Shown in pieces: positions 1-7,373 of a DNA stretch of 11,607 nucleotides. A model generated the notes under the pieces. The model searched no databases. It saw nothing but the letters and a program-made list of their open reading frames with translations, and was not told the DNA's origin. The position numbers and the translations under genes are program-made. Origin of the DNA: Balneolaceae bacterium (GTDB lineage: Bacteria; Bacteroidota; Rhodothermia; Balneolales; Balneolaceae); NCBI GenBank assembly GCA_007134665.1, contig SLKH01000326.1, positions 1 to 11,607 of the forward strand. Reading direction: 5' to 3'. Within the stretch, counting starts at the first letter, position 1, and each line of letters starts with the position of its first letter.

Positions 1-557
1 ACCATATCCGAGTTCCCATAACGAATGGAATCGTATGCAAGCCCTATATTATGCGAACCGGTAGCACATGCAGATACAGCACAGAAGTTCACACCTCTGA
101 AACCATATTTTATAGAGATATGGCCAGCCGGCATATCCGGTATCAACATGGGTATAAAAAAGGGCGATACACCCCTGGGCCCATGTTGATGAAAGGATAT
201 GGACTGATCATAAAACGTTTTCATTCCGCCAATACCTGTTCCAACCAATACACCTATTCGATCTTTATCAACCTTGTCAAGATCAATATTACTGTCCCTG
301 ATCGTTTCATCGGCTGTGATGAGAGCATATTGTGATACTTTATCCAGTCTTCTGGCTTCCTTACGATCGAAGTAAGTGTGTTCATCGTAATTTTCGATTT
401 GACCGGCAAACTTGGTGGAGAAATTTGAGGTATCGAAATGTTCGACAGGCCGTACCCCACTTTTCCCGGAAATCAAACCATTCCAGAATTCAGGAGCACT
501 GTCCCCGACAGGAGTCAGTGCTCCAATTCCCGTTATCACAACTCTGCGTTCAGGCAT
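1..557 (-). CDS. fabF: beta-ketoacyl-ACP synthase II, 3' end beyond window
   Basis: Condenses malonyl-ACP with a growing acyl-ACP in the elongation cycle of type II fatty acid synthesis, in the cytoplasm. The gene reads right to left from an ATG at 555-557 and is still open at base 1. About 185 of the roughly 410-420 residues usual for FabF are visible. The N-terminus MPERRVVITGIGALTPVG is the classic KAS start. GVLVGTGIGG lies near residue 102, and the active-site cysteine is Cys164 in VSACATGSHN. The two catalytic histidines lie outside the window. It follows acpP by 31 bases, the common acpP-fabF order, so the two are very probably co-transcribed. No Shine-Dalgarno precedes the ATG; the upstream bases are A/T-rich. 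FabB is a less likely alternative, since the sequence is FabF-like and adjacent to acpP. Confidence 0.95.
   Translation of the reverse strand, partial: MPERRVVITGIGALTPVGDSAPEFWNGLISGKSGVRPVEHFDTSNFSTKFAGQIENYDEHTYFDRKEARRLDKVSQYALITADETIRDSNIDLDKVDKDRIGVLVGTGIGGMKTFYDQSISFHQHGPRGVSPFFIPMLIPDMPAGHISIKYGFRGVNFCAVSACATGSHNIGLAYDSIRYGNSDM
142..190. repeat. 11-bp perfect inverted repeat inside fabF
   Basis: ATCAACATGGG at 142-152 is exactly complementary to CCCATGTTGAT at 180-190, with 27 bases between. A smaller AGGG/CCCT stem (161-164 with 173-176) nests inside it. On the fabF mRNA strand the inner stem is followed by a run of six T. It lies within fabF codons at about residues 123-139, so chance or codon constraint may explain it. 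The repeat is certain; any function is not shown. Confidence 0.5.
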
Positions 558-588
558 GTTTATATAAAATTACATAAGAAGCGGTTAA

Positions 589-828
589 TCAGGAAATTTT
601 TTCCTGAAGGTACGTAATTGCACTCCCTACTGTCGCAATATTCTCAGCATCTTCATCCGGAATACTGATATCGAATTCTTTTTCAAATTCCATGATCAAT
701 TCAACAGTATCGAGTGAATCGGCACCCAGATCGTTTGTGAAGTTTGCCTCGGCAGTTACTTCTGATTCATCAACTCCGAGTTTATCAACGATAATTGCTT
801 TTACTTTTGATTCTACGTCCTGTGACAT
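589..828 (-). CDS. acpP: acyl carrier protein
   Basis: Carries the growing acyl chain as a thioester on a 4'-phosphopantetheine arm through every step of fatty acid synthesis. The 79-residue length is normal. The attachment site is Ser38 in GADSLDTVELIM, the canonical helix II signature contacted by partner enzymes. The protein is strongly acidic, as expected, and ends in a typical helix (ITYLQEKIS). The start is the ATG at 826-828; only a weak AGG lies upstream (TTAGGTAAACA). It lies between fabG (126-base gap) and fabF (31-base gap). That larger upstream gap is the longest within the minus-strand block and could hold its own promoter, as acpP is normally needed in great excess over the enzymes. 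An alternative function is very unlikely given the context. Confidence 0.97.
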   Translation of the reverse strand: MSQDVESKVKAIIVDKLGVDESEVTAEANFTNDLGADSLDTVELIMEFEKEFDISIPDEDAENIATVGSAITYLQEKIS

Positions 829-909
829 TGTTTACCTAAGTTTTAAGGAATATTGAGGGTTAGTAACTATTTAAAAAAAATTTCATGTGAAAATACAATA
901 TCTGACAGT

Positions 910-939
910 AAAATACACGAATTCTGAAAACTCTGTAAA
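910..939 (-). promoter_or_regulatory. possible internal promoter for acpP-fabF (weak)
   Basis: In the 126-base fabG-acpP gap the minus strand reads TTTACA (complement of 934-939), 18 bases, then TATTTT (complement of 910-915), ending about 80 bases before the acpP ATG. This resembles a generic sigma-70 promoter more than the TTTG/TAnnTTTG Bacteroidota form. The region is A/T-rich, so the match may be chance. The gap itself is the main argument for regulation here. Confidence 0.2.
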
Positions 940-954
940 TCCATTGACTGCCAG

Positions 955-1698
955 TTACATAGCCATACCACCATCGACACGAACAACCGTACCAGTGATA
1001 TATGAACTTAAATCAGATGCCAGGAATGCCACTGTAGCAGCAATCTCTTCCGGATTGCCGGCACGGCCCATGGGGGTTTCACTGTTTATCTGTTCAAGTA
1101 CGGATTCATTAAGTGTACCAGTCATTTCCGTCAGGATATAACCCGGGGCAACAACATTAGCACGGATATTTCTGCTTGCAAATTCCCTGGCATACGATTT
1201 GGTAAAACCTATAATTCCAGCCTTGGAAGCGGCATAATTACACTGACCTGCATTACCTGAGATGCCGACTACCGAGCTGATGTTAATGACAGATCCCCCC
1301 CTGTTACGCATCATCGGCTTGGCAGCAGCTTTACTGTAATTGAATATACTTTTCAGATTTGTATTGATGACATCATCCCACTGCTCTTCCGTCATTCTCA
1401 GAATCAGGTTATCCCTGGTAATTCCTGCATTGTTCACTAAAACATCCAGTGAGCCCCATTCCTTGACAACCGTCTGGATCACATCATCAGCAGCATTAAA
1501 ATCGGTTGCGTCAGCCTGGAATGCTTTTGCTTTAACACCTATCGTTTCAGCTTCTTTTACCACTTCCTGTGCCGCTTCAGCCGACCTGCTGTATGTAATG
1601 GCAATGTTTGCACCCAATGCTGCAAACTGCAATGCAATTGATTTTCCAATTCCTCGGCTTCCGCCGGTAATAAGACAATTTTTCCCTTTCAGATCCAT
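955..1698 (-). CDS. fabG: 3-oxoacyl-ACP reductase
   Basis: Reduces beta-ketoacyl-ACP to beta-hydroxyacyl-ACP with NADPH, the first reduction of each elongation round. It is a 247-residue classical short-chain dehydrogenase of normal FabG length. The Rossmann cofactor motif TGGSRGIG is at residues 11-18, NNAG at 89-92, and the catalytic set is Asn114, Ser142, Tyr155 and Lys159 (YAASK). The Ser-to-Tyr spacing of 13 is that of E. coli FabG. The C-terminal GTVVRVDGGMAM is typical of the family. Translation starts at the ATG at 1696-1698 with no Shine-Dalgarno. It lies 34 bases after fabD in the same direction. Short-chain dehydrogenases are functionally diverse, but the fab context and the motifs make FabG secure. 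Confidence 0.96.
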   Translation of the reverse strand: MDLKGKNCLITGGSRGIGKSIALQFAALGANIAITYSRSAEAAQEVVKEAETIGVKAKAFQADATDFNAADDVIQTVVKEWGSLDVLVNNAGITRDNLILRMTEEQWDDVINTNLKSIFNYSKAAAKPMMRNRGGSVINISSVVGISGNAGQCNYAASKAGIIGFTKSYAREFASRNIRANVVAPGYILTEMTGTLNESVLEQINSETPMGRAGNPEEIAATVAFLASDLSSYITGTVVRVDGGMAM

Positions 1699-1732
1699 AT
1701 ATTTTCAATCGTTTTTAAAGCAGTTTACAATT

Positions 1733-2620
1733 TTATTGGTATCCGGAGATTTCAACATTCCTGAGGGTTCGCTTTACCAGCCCCTGAAGAACTTTACCTG
1801 GTCCGATTTCAATAAATTCATCAGCACCATCATTATGCATGTTTTTCAACGTCTGTGTCCATCTGACGGGATTAAGAAGTTGTTTCAGTAAATTTTCTTC
1901 AATTTCTTCCGGATTCTCAGTCGGTTTTGCTGTATAGTTACTGTAAACCGGGCAGTCAGGTTTCCTGAAAGTAACATCTTTCAGTTTACCCTTTAAGCCA
2001 TCGTAGGCCGGTTTCATCAATTCTGAATGAAAAGCACCGCTGACCGGTAAAATTTTTGCCAATCTGCATCCACGTCCTTTGGCAAGTTCAACTGCTTCTT
2101 CAACTGCTTTCGGGTCACCGGAAATTACAATTTGCCCCGGGCTGTTATAATTGGCAGGAACAACCGGTTTAAAAGTTTGTGTGGTTGCTTCATCACAAAT
2201 AATTTCAACAATTTCGTCATCCATTCCAATGATAGCAGCCATAGAACCCGGATTTTCTTCACCTGCTTTCTGCATCAGCTGTCCACGAAGTGATACCAGT
2301 TTAAGGCCGTCTTCAAAGCTCATTGCACCAGCTGCAACGATCGCTGAAAATTCACCAAGGCTGTGTCCGGCAGTCATATCCGGTTTGATATCAAGAGATT
2401 CAAACAGAGCCACCGAGTGCAAAAATATAGCGGGCTGGGTAAATTCAGTCTGTTTTAACTTTTCTTCCGGGCCGTTAAACATTACATCAGTTAATGAGTA
2501 TCCCAGGATATTATCGGCCACAGCAAATCGTTTCTGAACAATTTTATTTTCTTTAGCAAGATCTTTACCCATACCGATAAATTGTGAACCCTGGCCGGGA
2601 AACAAGTAAGCTTTACTCAT
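1733..2620 (-). CDS. fabD: malonyl-CoA:ACP transacylase
   Basis: Moves malonyl from CoA to the ACP arm, making the extender unit used by FabH and FabF. The protein has 295 residues, slightly shorter than E. coli FabD (309). Visible motifs are the N-terminal LFPGQGSQ, the nucleophile Ser87 in GHSLGE, Arg112 in the SLRGQLMQ segment that binds the malonyl carboxylate, and His198 in SGAFHS, the catalytic partner. GPGKVLQGL near the C-terminus is also typical. Its ATG overlaps the fabH TGA in an ATGA (2617-2620), so translation is probably coupled. A GGAG nine bases before the ATG, inside fabH codons, is one of the few Shine-Dalgarno-like words in the window. Confidence 0.96.
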   Translation of the reverse strand: MSKAYLFPGQGSQFIGMGKDLAKENKIVQKRFAVADNILGYSLTDVMFNGPEEKLKQTEFTQPAIFLHSVALFESLDIKPDMTAGHSLGEFSAIVAAGAMSFEDGLKLVSLRGQLMQKAGEENPGSMAAIIGMDDEIVEIICDEATTQTFKPVVPANYNSPGQIVISGDPKAVEEAVELAKGRGCRLAKILPVSGAFHSELMKPAYDGLKGKLKDVTFRKPDCPVYSNYTAKPTENPEEIEENLLKQLLNPVRWTQTLKNMHNDGADEFIEIGPGKVLQGLVKRTLRNVEISGYQ

Positions 2621-3612
2621 GATTTCAAACTCCAGGTTAAATAAGCAGCTCCCCAGGTAAACCCTCCACCGAAAGCCGAAAGTATCAGTTTATCACCGTG
2701 CGACAACCGGTCTTTCCAATCATACAAACAGAGCGGAATCGTTGCAGCAGTTGTATTGCCATACTTTTGAATATTGATCATTACTTTCTCTTCAGACAAT
2801 CCCATCCTCCTGGCAGTGGCATCGATAATCCTTTTATTAGCCTGGTGAGGTACCAGCCAGGCGATATCATCTGCTTCAAGTTGATTTTTCTCCATAATTT
2901 CCAGTGAAACATCAGCCATTCCCTCAGTTGCGCGCCTGAAAACAGTCCGCCCGTCCTGCTTAATAAAATGTTGTTTGTTCTTTACTGTTTCCAGTGAGGC
3001 CGGATTCAAACTGCCTCCGGCTTCCTGGAACAGAAAATTATCCTGATCGCCTTCGGTATGCTGAACAAAATCGATAATTCCGGTTTCATCCTCTGATGGC
3101 TCGAGTAATACAGCACCGGCCGCATCTCCGAATATGATACATGTTGTTCTGTCGGTATAGTCGATAATAGAACTCATTTTATCTGCCCCAATTACGAGCA
3201 CTTTCTTGTACCTTCCAGATTCAATCATCATTGAGCCGGTTGAAAGTGCATAAATAAACCCTGAACAGGCTGCCGAGAGATCAAAACCATATGCATTTTC
3301 AGCACCAATAGTTTTTTGAACCAGGCAGGCAGTTGCCGGAAACAGATAATCGGGTGTTACTGTCGCAACTATAATTGCATCCAATTCTTCCGGTGATACG
3401 CCAGCATTTTCAAGTGCTTCTTTTCCGGCTTCCGCCGACATAAAAGCCGTAGCTTTTTTGGGATCTTTAAGAATTCTCCGTTCTATTATTCCTGTCCTTG
3501 TCCGAATCCATTCATCATTTGTATCGACCATTTTTTCCAGGTCATGATTAGACAAAACATGATCAGGCACATAATGCCCCACGGAAGAAATTTTCACTAA
3601 TTTTTGTGTCAT
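2617..3612 (-). CDS. fabH: beta-ketoacyl-ACP synthase III
   Basis: Starts fatty acid synthesis by condensing an acyl-CoA primer (acetyl-CoA, or branched primers in many bacteria) with malonyl-ACP. The 331-residue length is usual. The Cys-His-Asn triad is complete: Cys116 in AACSGF, His256 in PHQANKRI and Asn286 in YGNTTAAT. The C-terminal GGGFTWGA is a FabH signature. Primer preference cannot be read safely from the sequence. It lies 21 bases after plsX and overlaps fabD by 4 bases. The start is the ATG at 3610-3612, with an A/T-rich upstream region lacking a Shine-Dalgarno. Confidence 0.96.
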   Translation of the reverse strand: MTQKLVKISSVGHYVPDHVLSNHDLEKMVDTNDEWIRTRTGIIERRILKDPKKATAFMSAEAGKEALENAGVSPEELDAIIVATVTPDYLFPATACLVQKTIGAENAYGFDLSAACSGFIYALSTGSMMIESGRYKKVLVIGADKMSSIIDYTDRTTCIIFGDAAGAVLLEPSEDETGIIDFVQHTEGDQDNFLFQEAGGSLNPASLETVKNKQHFIKQDGRTVFRRATEGMADVSLEIMEKNQLEADDIAWLVPHQANKRIIDATARRMGLSEEKVMINIQKYGNTTAATIPLCLYDWKDRLSHGDKLILSAFGGGFTWGAAYLTWSLKS

Positions 3613-3633
3613 CTATTTAAAAATCGATGGATT

Positions 3634-4620
3634 CTAATTTTTGAGTGATGCTATAATTTTTTTATTGATACCAGCTTCAACACAATTTGATGCATTAAGT
3701 ATCATATTTTTTACAGCCGCAGGGGTACTTCCACCATGCCCTACCATACTGATACCGTCAACGCCGAGAAAAGGTATTCCACCAACATGTTCGTAATTGA
3801 ATGCATGAAGTGATTTATGTAAAATATTGACAACAGTATCCCGGGTATCAGCATCGAGATTCATTTCTTTCATGGTCTTTCCGATAATCATTTGAAGTGT
3901 AGACGGAATCGATTCCCCGAATTTGAGCAAAATATTACCGATCAGGCCATCACATAGAAAGATATCTGCAGTTGCATTAAAAATATCCCTGCCTTCAATA
4001 TTCCCTCTGAAATTTGGGATTCCTTTCAGAATTCCAAATACTTCCTTCAAGAGCTCTGTACCTTTTTCCGGCTCTTCCCCCACATTAATCAGGCCAACCG
4101 TCGGATCTTTGATGCCCATAATTTCCCGGCTGTATATGGTACCCATTTGAGCAAACTGACGATAAGTTTCCGGTTTCAGCTCCAGGTTGGCACCTGCATC
4201 AATAAGCAATCGAATACCTTTGATTGTCGGTATCGTTGCAGCTATCGTAGGCCTTTGAACGCCTTCCAGTTTACCAAGGATAAACATGGAGGCAGCAAGT
4301 AATGCACCGGTATTACCTGCACTGACAAAAGCTTCACACTTCTGCTGTTTATGGGCACTCAATCCTAAAACAATTGATGAATTTCGTTTGTTTTTAACAG
4401 CTGTGGATGGTGATTCATCCATACCGATTACATCAGGTGCATGTAAAATCTGAATTCGCTCTGTATCGTAGGAGTAATTTCTCAATTCGGCCTTTATGAG
4501 ATCTTCAGGGCCGACAAGTAATATTGTCAGATCCTGTTTCTCACCGATCGCATCAATTGCTCCCTGAACCGGATTTTTCGGAAAATAATCGCCACCTGCC
4601 GCATCTACAGCAATAACCAT
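3634..4620 (-). CDS. plsX: phosphate acyltransferase
   Basis: Converts acyl-ACP to acyl-phosphate, the donor for PlsY in glycerol-3-phosphate acylation, and so links fatty acid and phospholipid synthesis. It is a peripheral membrane enzyme. I place the start at the ATG at 4618-4620, giving 328 residues beginning MVIAVDAAGGD. The reading frame also opens one codon earlier with a TTG, but the ATG matches the usual family N-terminus. Motifs: VDAAGGD (5-11), SAGNTGA (100-106), LIDAGAN (139-145) and GNIEGRDI (206-213). The first motif is normally DAMGGD; here the Met is Ala. It lies between rpmF and fabH, the widespread rpmF-plsX-fabH order. Confidence 0.95.
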   Translation of the reverse strand: MVIAVDAAGGDYFPKNPVQGAIDAIGEKQDLTILLVGPEDLIKAELRNYSYDTERIQILHAPDVIGMDESPSTAVKNKRNSSIVLGLSAHKQQKCEAFVSAGNTGALLAASMFILGKLEGVQRPTIAATIPTIKGIRLLIDAGANLELKPETYRQFAQMGTIYSREIMGIKDPTVGLINVGEEPEKGTELLKEVFGILKGIPNFRGNIEGRDIFNATADIFLCDGLIGNILLKFGESIPSTLQMIIGKTMKEMNLDADTRDTVVNILHKSLHAFNYEHVGGIPFLGVDGISMVGHGGSTPAAVKNMILNASNCVEAGINKKIIASLKN

Positions 4621-4636
4621 CAATTGTACGTTAAAA

Positions 4637-4816
4637 TTAGTTAGTTACATTGATCACTTGTCGGCCACGATAGTATCCGCACTCCATGCAAACATGATGA
4701 TAACGATGCAGGGCACCGCAATTTTTGCATTCAGCAAGATTTACTTCCGCCACTTTGTGATGTGAGCGCCTTTTATTTCTTCGTGATTTCGACGTTTTCC
4801 TTTTTGGATGTGCCAT
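4637..4816 (-). CDS. rpmF: 50S ribosomal protein L32
   Basis: A small structural protein of the large ribosomal subunit. It has 59 residues and begins MAHPKRKTSKSRRNKRRSHH, the highly basic L32 N-terminus. Four cysteines at 30, 33, 43 and 46 (CKNC and CMEC) form a complete zinc ribbon, so this is the zinc-binding form of L32. The start is the ATG at 4814-4816 and the stop is the TAA at 4637-4639. It lies 26 bases after the DUF177 gene and 16 bases before the plsX ATG, the conserved pairing that gives this locus its identity. Its presence suggests the lipid genes downstream are transcribed in step with growth and ribosome synthesis. Confidence 0.95.
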   Translation of the reverse strand: MAHPKRKTSKSRRNKRRSHHKVAEVNLAECKNCGALHRYHHVCMECGYYRGRQVINVTN

Positions 4817-4842
4817 TAATCCAGTATGCGTATTTAGTTATT

Positions 4843-5370
4843 TCAGTTTTTTAATTTTTTTAAAGCTTCCCACCTGGGATCAGTAATTTCTTCATCATCC
4901 GGCGAGATATCACCAAATGACCGGGTTTCGAATTCCAACGGATTTCCGTCTTCACCTAAAAACCTCGGATGCAATATCTTTACAGGGAGTTCGAGCAAAA
5001 TTGTGTCACGAACTTCATTATCAATACTTAACGTCAGGTCCCGTTTGTTAAACTGTTTCACCTTGGATGTTTCACCTTCGGCCGGTTCCACAACTTCCGG
5101 TTTAAATAAAACTTCATATCGCCCTGTAACCTGTTTTTCAAACGATTCCAAAGACCTGTCACAAACGACTATCAAACCAGCTTCTACTTTAAAATCCACA
5201 TTGATAAAATGTGTGGTCTTCTCAAACTGAATACTGACAACAGCCTTATTTAACTCATGGTTTTCAAAGGTTAAATCGTCATGAGAAAGAGTAATTTCAC
5301 GGCTGCTCTTTCCCTCAGGAATTTCCTGAATTTTAAATGTCAATTTTGAGTCAATCACAATAGCTTCCAA
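4843..5370 (-). CDS. DUF177 / YceD family protein
   Basis: Widely conserved protein encoded next to rpmF. In plants and bacteria the family is linked to 23S rRNA accumulation or large-subunit biogenesis, but the molecular activity is not settled. It has 175 residues and is acidic. IQEIPEG near residue 14 matches the usual family N-terminus, CDRSLESFE is at 70-78, and the C-terminal DPRWEALKKLKN is typical of Bacteroidota members. The usual second Cys of the CxxC-like C-D-R-C segment is Ser73 here, so a metal site at that point is unlikely. The start is a TTG at 5368-5370. A TGA lies in frame a short distance upstream, and I see no in-frame ATG that keeps the family N-terminus, so a non-ATG start is needed. 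There is no Shine-Dalgarno. Confidence 0.85.
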   Translation of the reverse strand: MEAIVIDSKLTFKIQEIPEGKSSREITLSHDDLTFENHELNKAVVSIQFEKTTHFINVDFKVEAGLIVVCDRSLESFEKQVTGRYEVLFKPEVVEPAEGETSKVKQFNKRDLTLSIDNEVRDTILLELPVKILHPRFLGEDGNPLEFETRSFGDISPDDEEITDPRWEALKKLKN

Positions 5371-5381
5371 AAATAGGAAGT

Positions 5382-5438
5382 TTAACGGTCTAAATCAATT
5401 CCTGAGGCGGCTGACTCATGGATCTGATCAATAACCAT
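5382..5438 (-). other. tiny ORF between kinase and DUF177 genes (18 codons)
   Basis: Directly after the kinase TAA (5439-5441) comes an ATG (5436-5438) opening 18 codons, MVIDQIHESAASGIDLDR, then TAA at 5382-5384. It is in the same frame as the kinase, so stop readthrough would also produce it as a tail. It ends 11 bases before the TTG of the DUF177 gene and could deliver ribosomes to that poor start. It may equally be chance: 17 stop-free codons are not rare. No homology is recognised. Confidence 0.15.
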
Positions 5439-6080
5439 TTAATTGAAAAGCCCGAACAGGCGCTGTTCTATCAGTTCAATAACCTTGCCGAGATCTTCTT
5501 TTTCATTAACATAGTCGATATCGTCAGTATCAATAATTAATTTTTCATGCGGATAACGGTCAATCCAGTCTTCATACAGTTGATTCAATCTTTCAAGGTA
5601 ATCTATTCTGATTGAATTTTCATATTGCCGCCCGCGTTGTTGAATCTGCCGTACAAGAGTTGGCACTTGTGCCCTCAAATAGATCAAAAGGTCTGGCGGC
5701 TGGAGAAATTCGGACATCTCGTTAAACAGAGACCTGTAATTTTTATAATCCCTTTCACTCATCAAACCCATCTCATTCAGGTTTTTCGCAAATATCTCAG
5801 CATCCTCGTAGATTGTTCTGTCCTGAATCAGGCTCTGCTTCTGTTTAACCATCTCCTTGTGTTTCTGAAAACGGCTTGATAAAAAATAGACCTGCAAATT
5901 AAAGCTCCAGCGCCGCATATCTTCATAAAAATCTGACAAATACGGATTATTATCTACCGATTCAAAATATGCTTGCCACCTGAAGTGCTTTGCGAGCAAA
6001 TCGGTCAAAGATGATTTTCCAGCACCGATATTTCCGGCAATTGCAATAAAAGTATTTTTTTTACTGATTTCTTCAGACAT
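5439..6080 (-). CDS. deoxynucleoside kinase (dAK/dGK-like)
   Basis: Phosphorylates deoxynucleosides to dNMPs with ATP, a cytoplasmic salvage step feeding dNTP pools. The protein has 213 residues, usual for the bacterial dAdo/dGuo kinase family. The P-loop GNIGAGKSS is at 16-24. FESVDNNPYL near 39-48 supplies the conserved acidic residue (Glu40) of the substrate pocket. DRTIYEDAEIF begins at 87 with the DR motif, and the arginine-rich lid RQIQQRGRQYE is near 144-154. Substrate choice (deoxyadenosine, deoxyguanosine or broader) cannot be read from the sequence, so no gene symbol is given. It starts 3 bases after the pgi stop codon region, implying co-transcription with pgi. The start is the ATG at 6078-6080. 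Confidence 0.88.
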   Translation of the reverse strand: MSEEISKKNTFIAIAGNIGAGKSSLTDLLAKHFRWQAYFESVDNNPYLSDFYEDMRRWSFNLQVYFLSSRFQKHKEMVKQKQSLIQDRTIYEDAEIFAKNLNEMGLMSERDYKNYRSLFNEMSEFLQPPDLLIYLRAQVPTLVRQIQQRGRQYENSIRIDYLERLNQLYEDWIDRYPHEKLIIDTDDIDYVNEKEDLGKVIELIEQRLFGLFN

Positions 6081-6083
6081 ACA

Positions 6084-7373
6084 TTATGTTTTCCCGAGAT
6101 TGCGGTACATTGCCTTCTTATAATCCTCAACACCTGGCTGATCAAATGGGTTTACGCCGTGCATGTATACATATACGGCTGTAAAGAGTTCATAAAAATA
6201 GATCAATTCCCCGATGTTTTTTGCATCCAGTTTTTTAATTGAGATATGTATAACTGGCACACCGCCGTCAATGTGTGCCTCAGTAGTACCTTTCAGGGCT
6301 TTTCTGTTAATTTCATGAAGCGGCAGGCCTGCAAGATACTCAAGCCCGTCGGTATCATCTCCTTTTTCCGTCACTGTCAGCTCAGAACTGCTTTCTTCCA
6401 CTACCAGAAAAGTTTCGATCAGATTGCGTTTCCCCTGCTGAATCATCTGTCCAATACTGTGCAGGTCAGTAGAAAATGCGGCAGATACAGGAAATAATCC
6501 TTTCCCTTCTTTTCCTTCGCTCTCTCCAAGAAGCTGCTGAACCCACCCTGTAAATGCATTCAAATCAGGTTCAAAAGAACCGATCACATCCAGAGCTTTT
6601 CCTGATCTTTCAAACAAATACCTCAATGATGCAAAATCAAGCAGGTCATTTGCTGTACTTTCATACTCTTCAAATTTAGATACAGCACCGTAAAAAAGAG
6701 TTTCTATATCAATTCCCGCAACAGCGATCGGCAGAAGCCCAACCGGCGTAAGAACGGAAAAGCGGCCGCCTACATCATCCGGAATGACAAATTTTTCATA
6801 TCCAAACTGACTGATCATCTGGTTCAGTACCCCGCCTTCCGGCCCGGTAGTGGCAATGATTCGATCCGCAGCATTTTCACCATAAGTTTCTTCCATCCAG
6901 CTTCGGAGAACTCTGAATGCAAGAGCTGTTTCAAGAGTACTGCCTGATTTTGAGATCACATTGAGATATACACTTTTCTGCTTACCCTCATTATCAGGTT
7001 CATCCAGGTATCTGAGCAGTTGTTCAAGATAACGGCCGCTCATATGATGGCCTGCAAAAAGAATCTCAGGTTTACTGTTCGGCAGCAGGCCATTTAAAGC
7101 TTCAATTACTGCCTTGGACCCAAGATAGGAACCACCTATACCACATACGATAAACAGGTCGGCATCTTTTCTGATTTTAGCAGCTTTGATTTTTATACGA
7201 TTACGTTCATCTTCATTCGGAGCTTTTAATATTCTTCTCCATCCAAGCCATTCGCTCCCTTTACCTGTTCCTTCAAGCACTTGACTATATGCTACATCGG
7301 CTATTTCCCTGGCCGCATCGAAGTCATTTTTTTCCGCAAATTGGAGAGCACCATTTAATTCAATTTTTATCAT
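6084..7373 (-). CDS. pgi: glucose-6-phosphate isomerase
   Basis: Interconverts glucose-6-phosphate and fructose-6-phosphate in glycolysis and gluconeogenesis. At 429 residues it is the short bacterial form (Bacillus or Thermotoga type, about 445), not the roughly 550-residue E. coli form. Motifs: CGIGGSYLGSKA near 77-88, the sugar-phosphate loop SKSGSTLET (141-149), the first family signature DDVGGRFSVLTPVG (199-212), the catalytic Glu284 in LLGESEGKEG, His305 in DLHSIGQ, and the second signature FDQPGVEDYK (410-419) with Lys419. All expected catalytic residues are present. The start is the ATG at 7371-7373. It is the first gene of the minus-strand block, preceded by a 277-base divergent intergenic region with a good promoter candidate. 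Confidence 0.95.
   Translation of the reverse strand: MIKIELNGALQFAEKNDFDAAREIADVAYSQVLEGTGKGSEWLGWRRILKAPNEDERNRIKIKAAKIRKDADLFIVCGIGGSYLGSKAVIEALNGLLPNSKPEILFAGHHMSGRYLEQLLRYLDEPDNEGKQKSVYLNVISKSGSTLETALAFRVLRSWMEETYGENAADRIIATTGPEGGVLNQMISQFGYEKFVIPDDVGGRFSVLTPVGLLPIAVAGIDIETLFYGAVSKFEEYESTANDLLDFASLRYLFERSGKALDVIGSFEPDLNAFTGWVQQLLGESEGKEGKGLFPVSAAFSTDLHSIGQMIQQGKRNLIETFLVVEESSSELTVTEKGDDTDGLEYLAGLPLHEINRKALKGTTEAHIDGGVPVIHISIKKLDAKNIGELIYFYELFTAVYVYMHGVNPFDQPGVEDYKKAMYRNLGKT

Noticed and set aside
51..335. Plus-strand open frame of 94 codons.
   Set aside because: It lies opposite fabF, whose active-site motif and family N-terminus are clear, and has no family features.
870..895. Possible terminator on the minus strand: TTTCA-CA-TGAAA followed by eight T, before acpP.
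   Set aside because: The stem is only 5 A/T-rich pairs with a 2-base loop; a real intrinsic terminator needs a stable GC-rich stem.
1340..1891. Plus-strand open frame of 183 codons opposite fabG and fabD.
   Set aside because: Both minus-strand genes carry full catalytic motifs; this frame spans their junction and has no domain signature.
2151..2537. Plus-strand open frame of 128 codons opposite fabD.
   Set aside because: It is the antisense shadow of the FabD core, with composition typical of a complementary frame.
4621..4623. TTG one codon before the plsX ATG as the start.
   Set aside because: The ATG at 4618-4620 is adjacent and gives the usual PlsX N-terminus, so the TTG is not needed.
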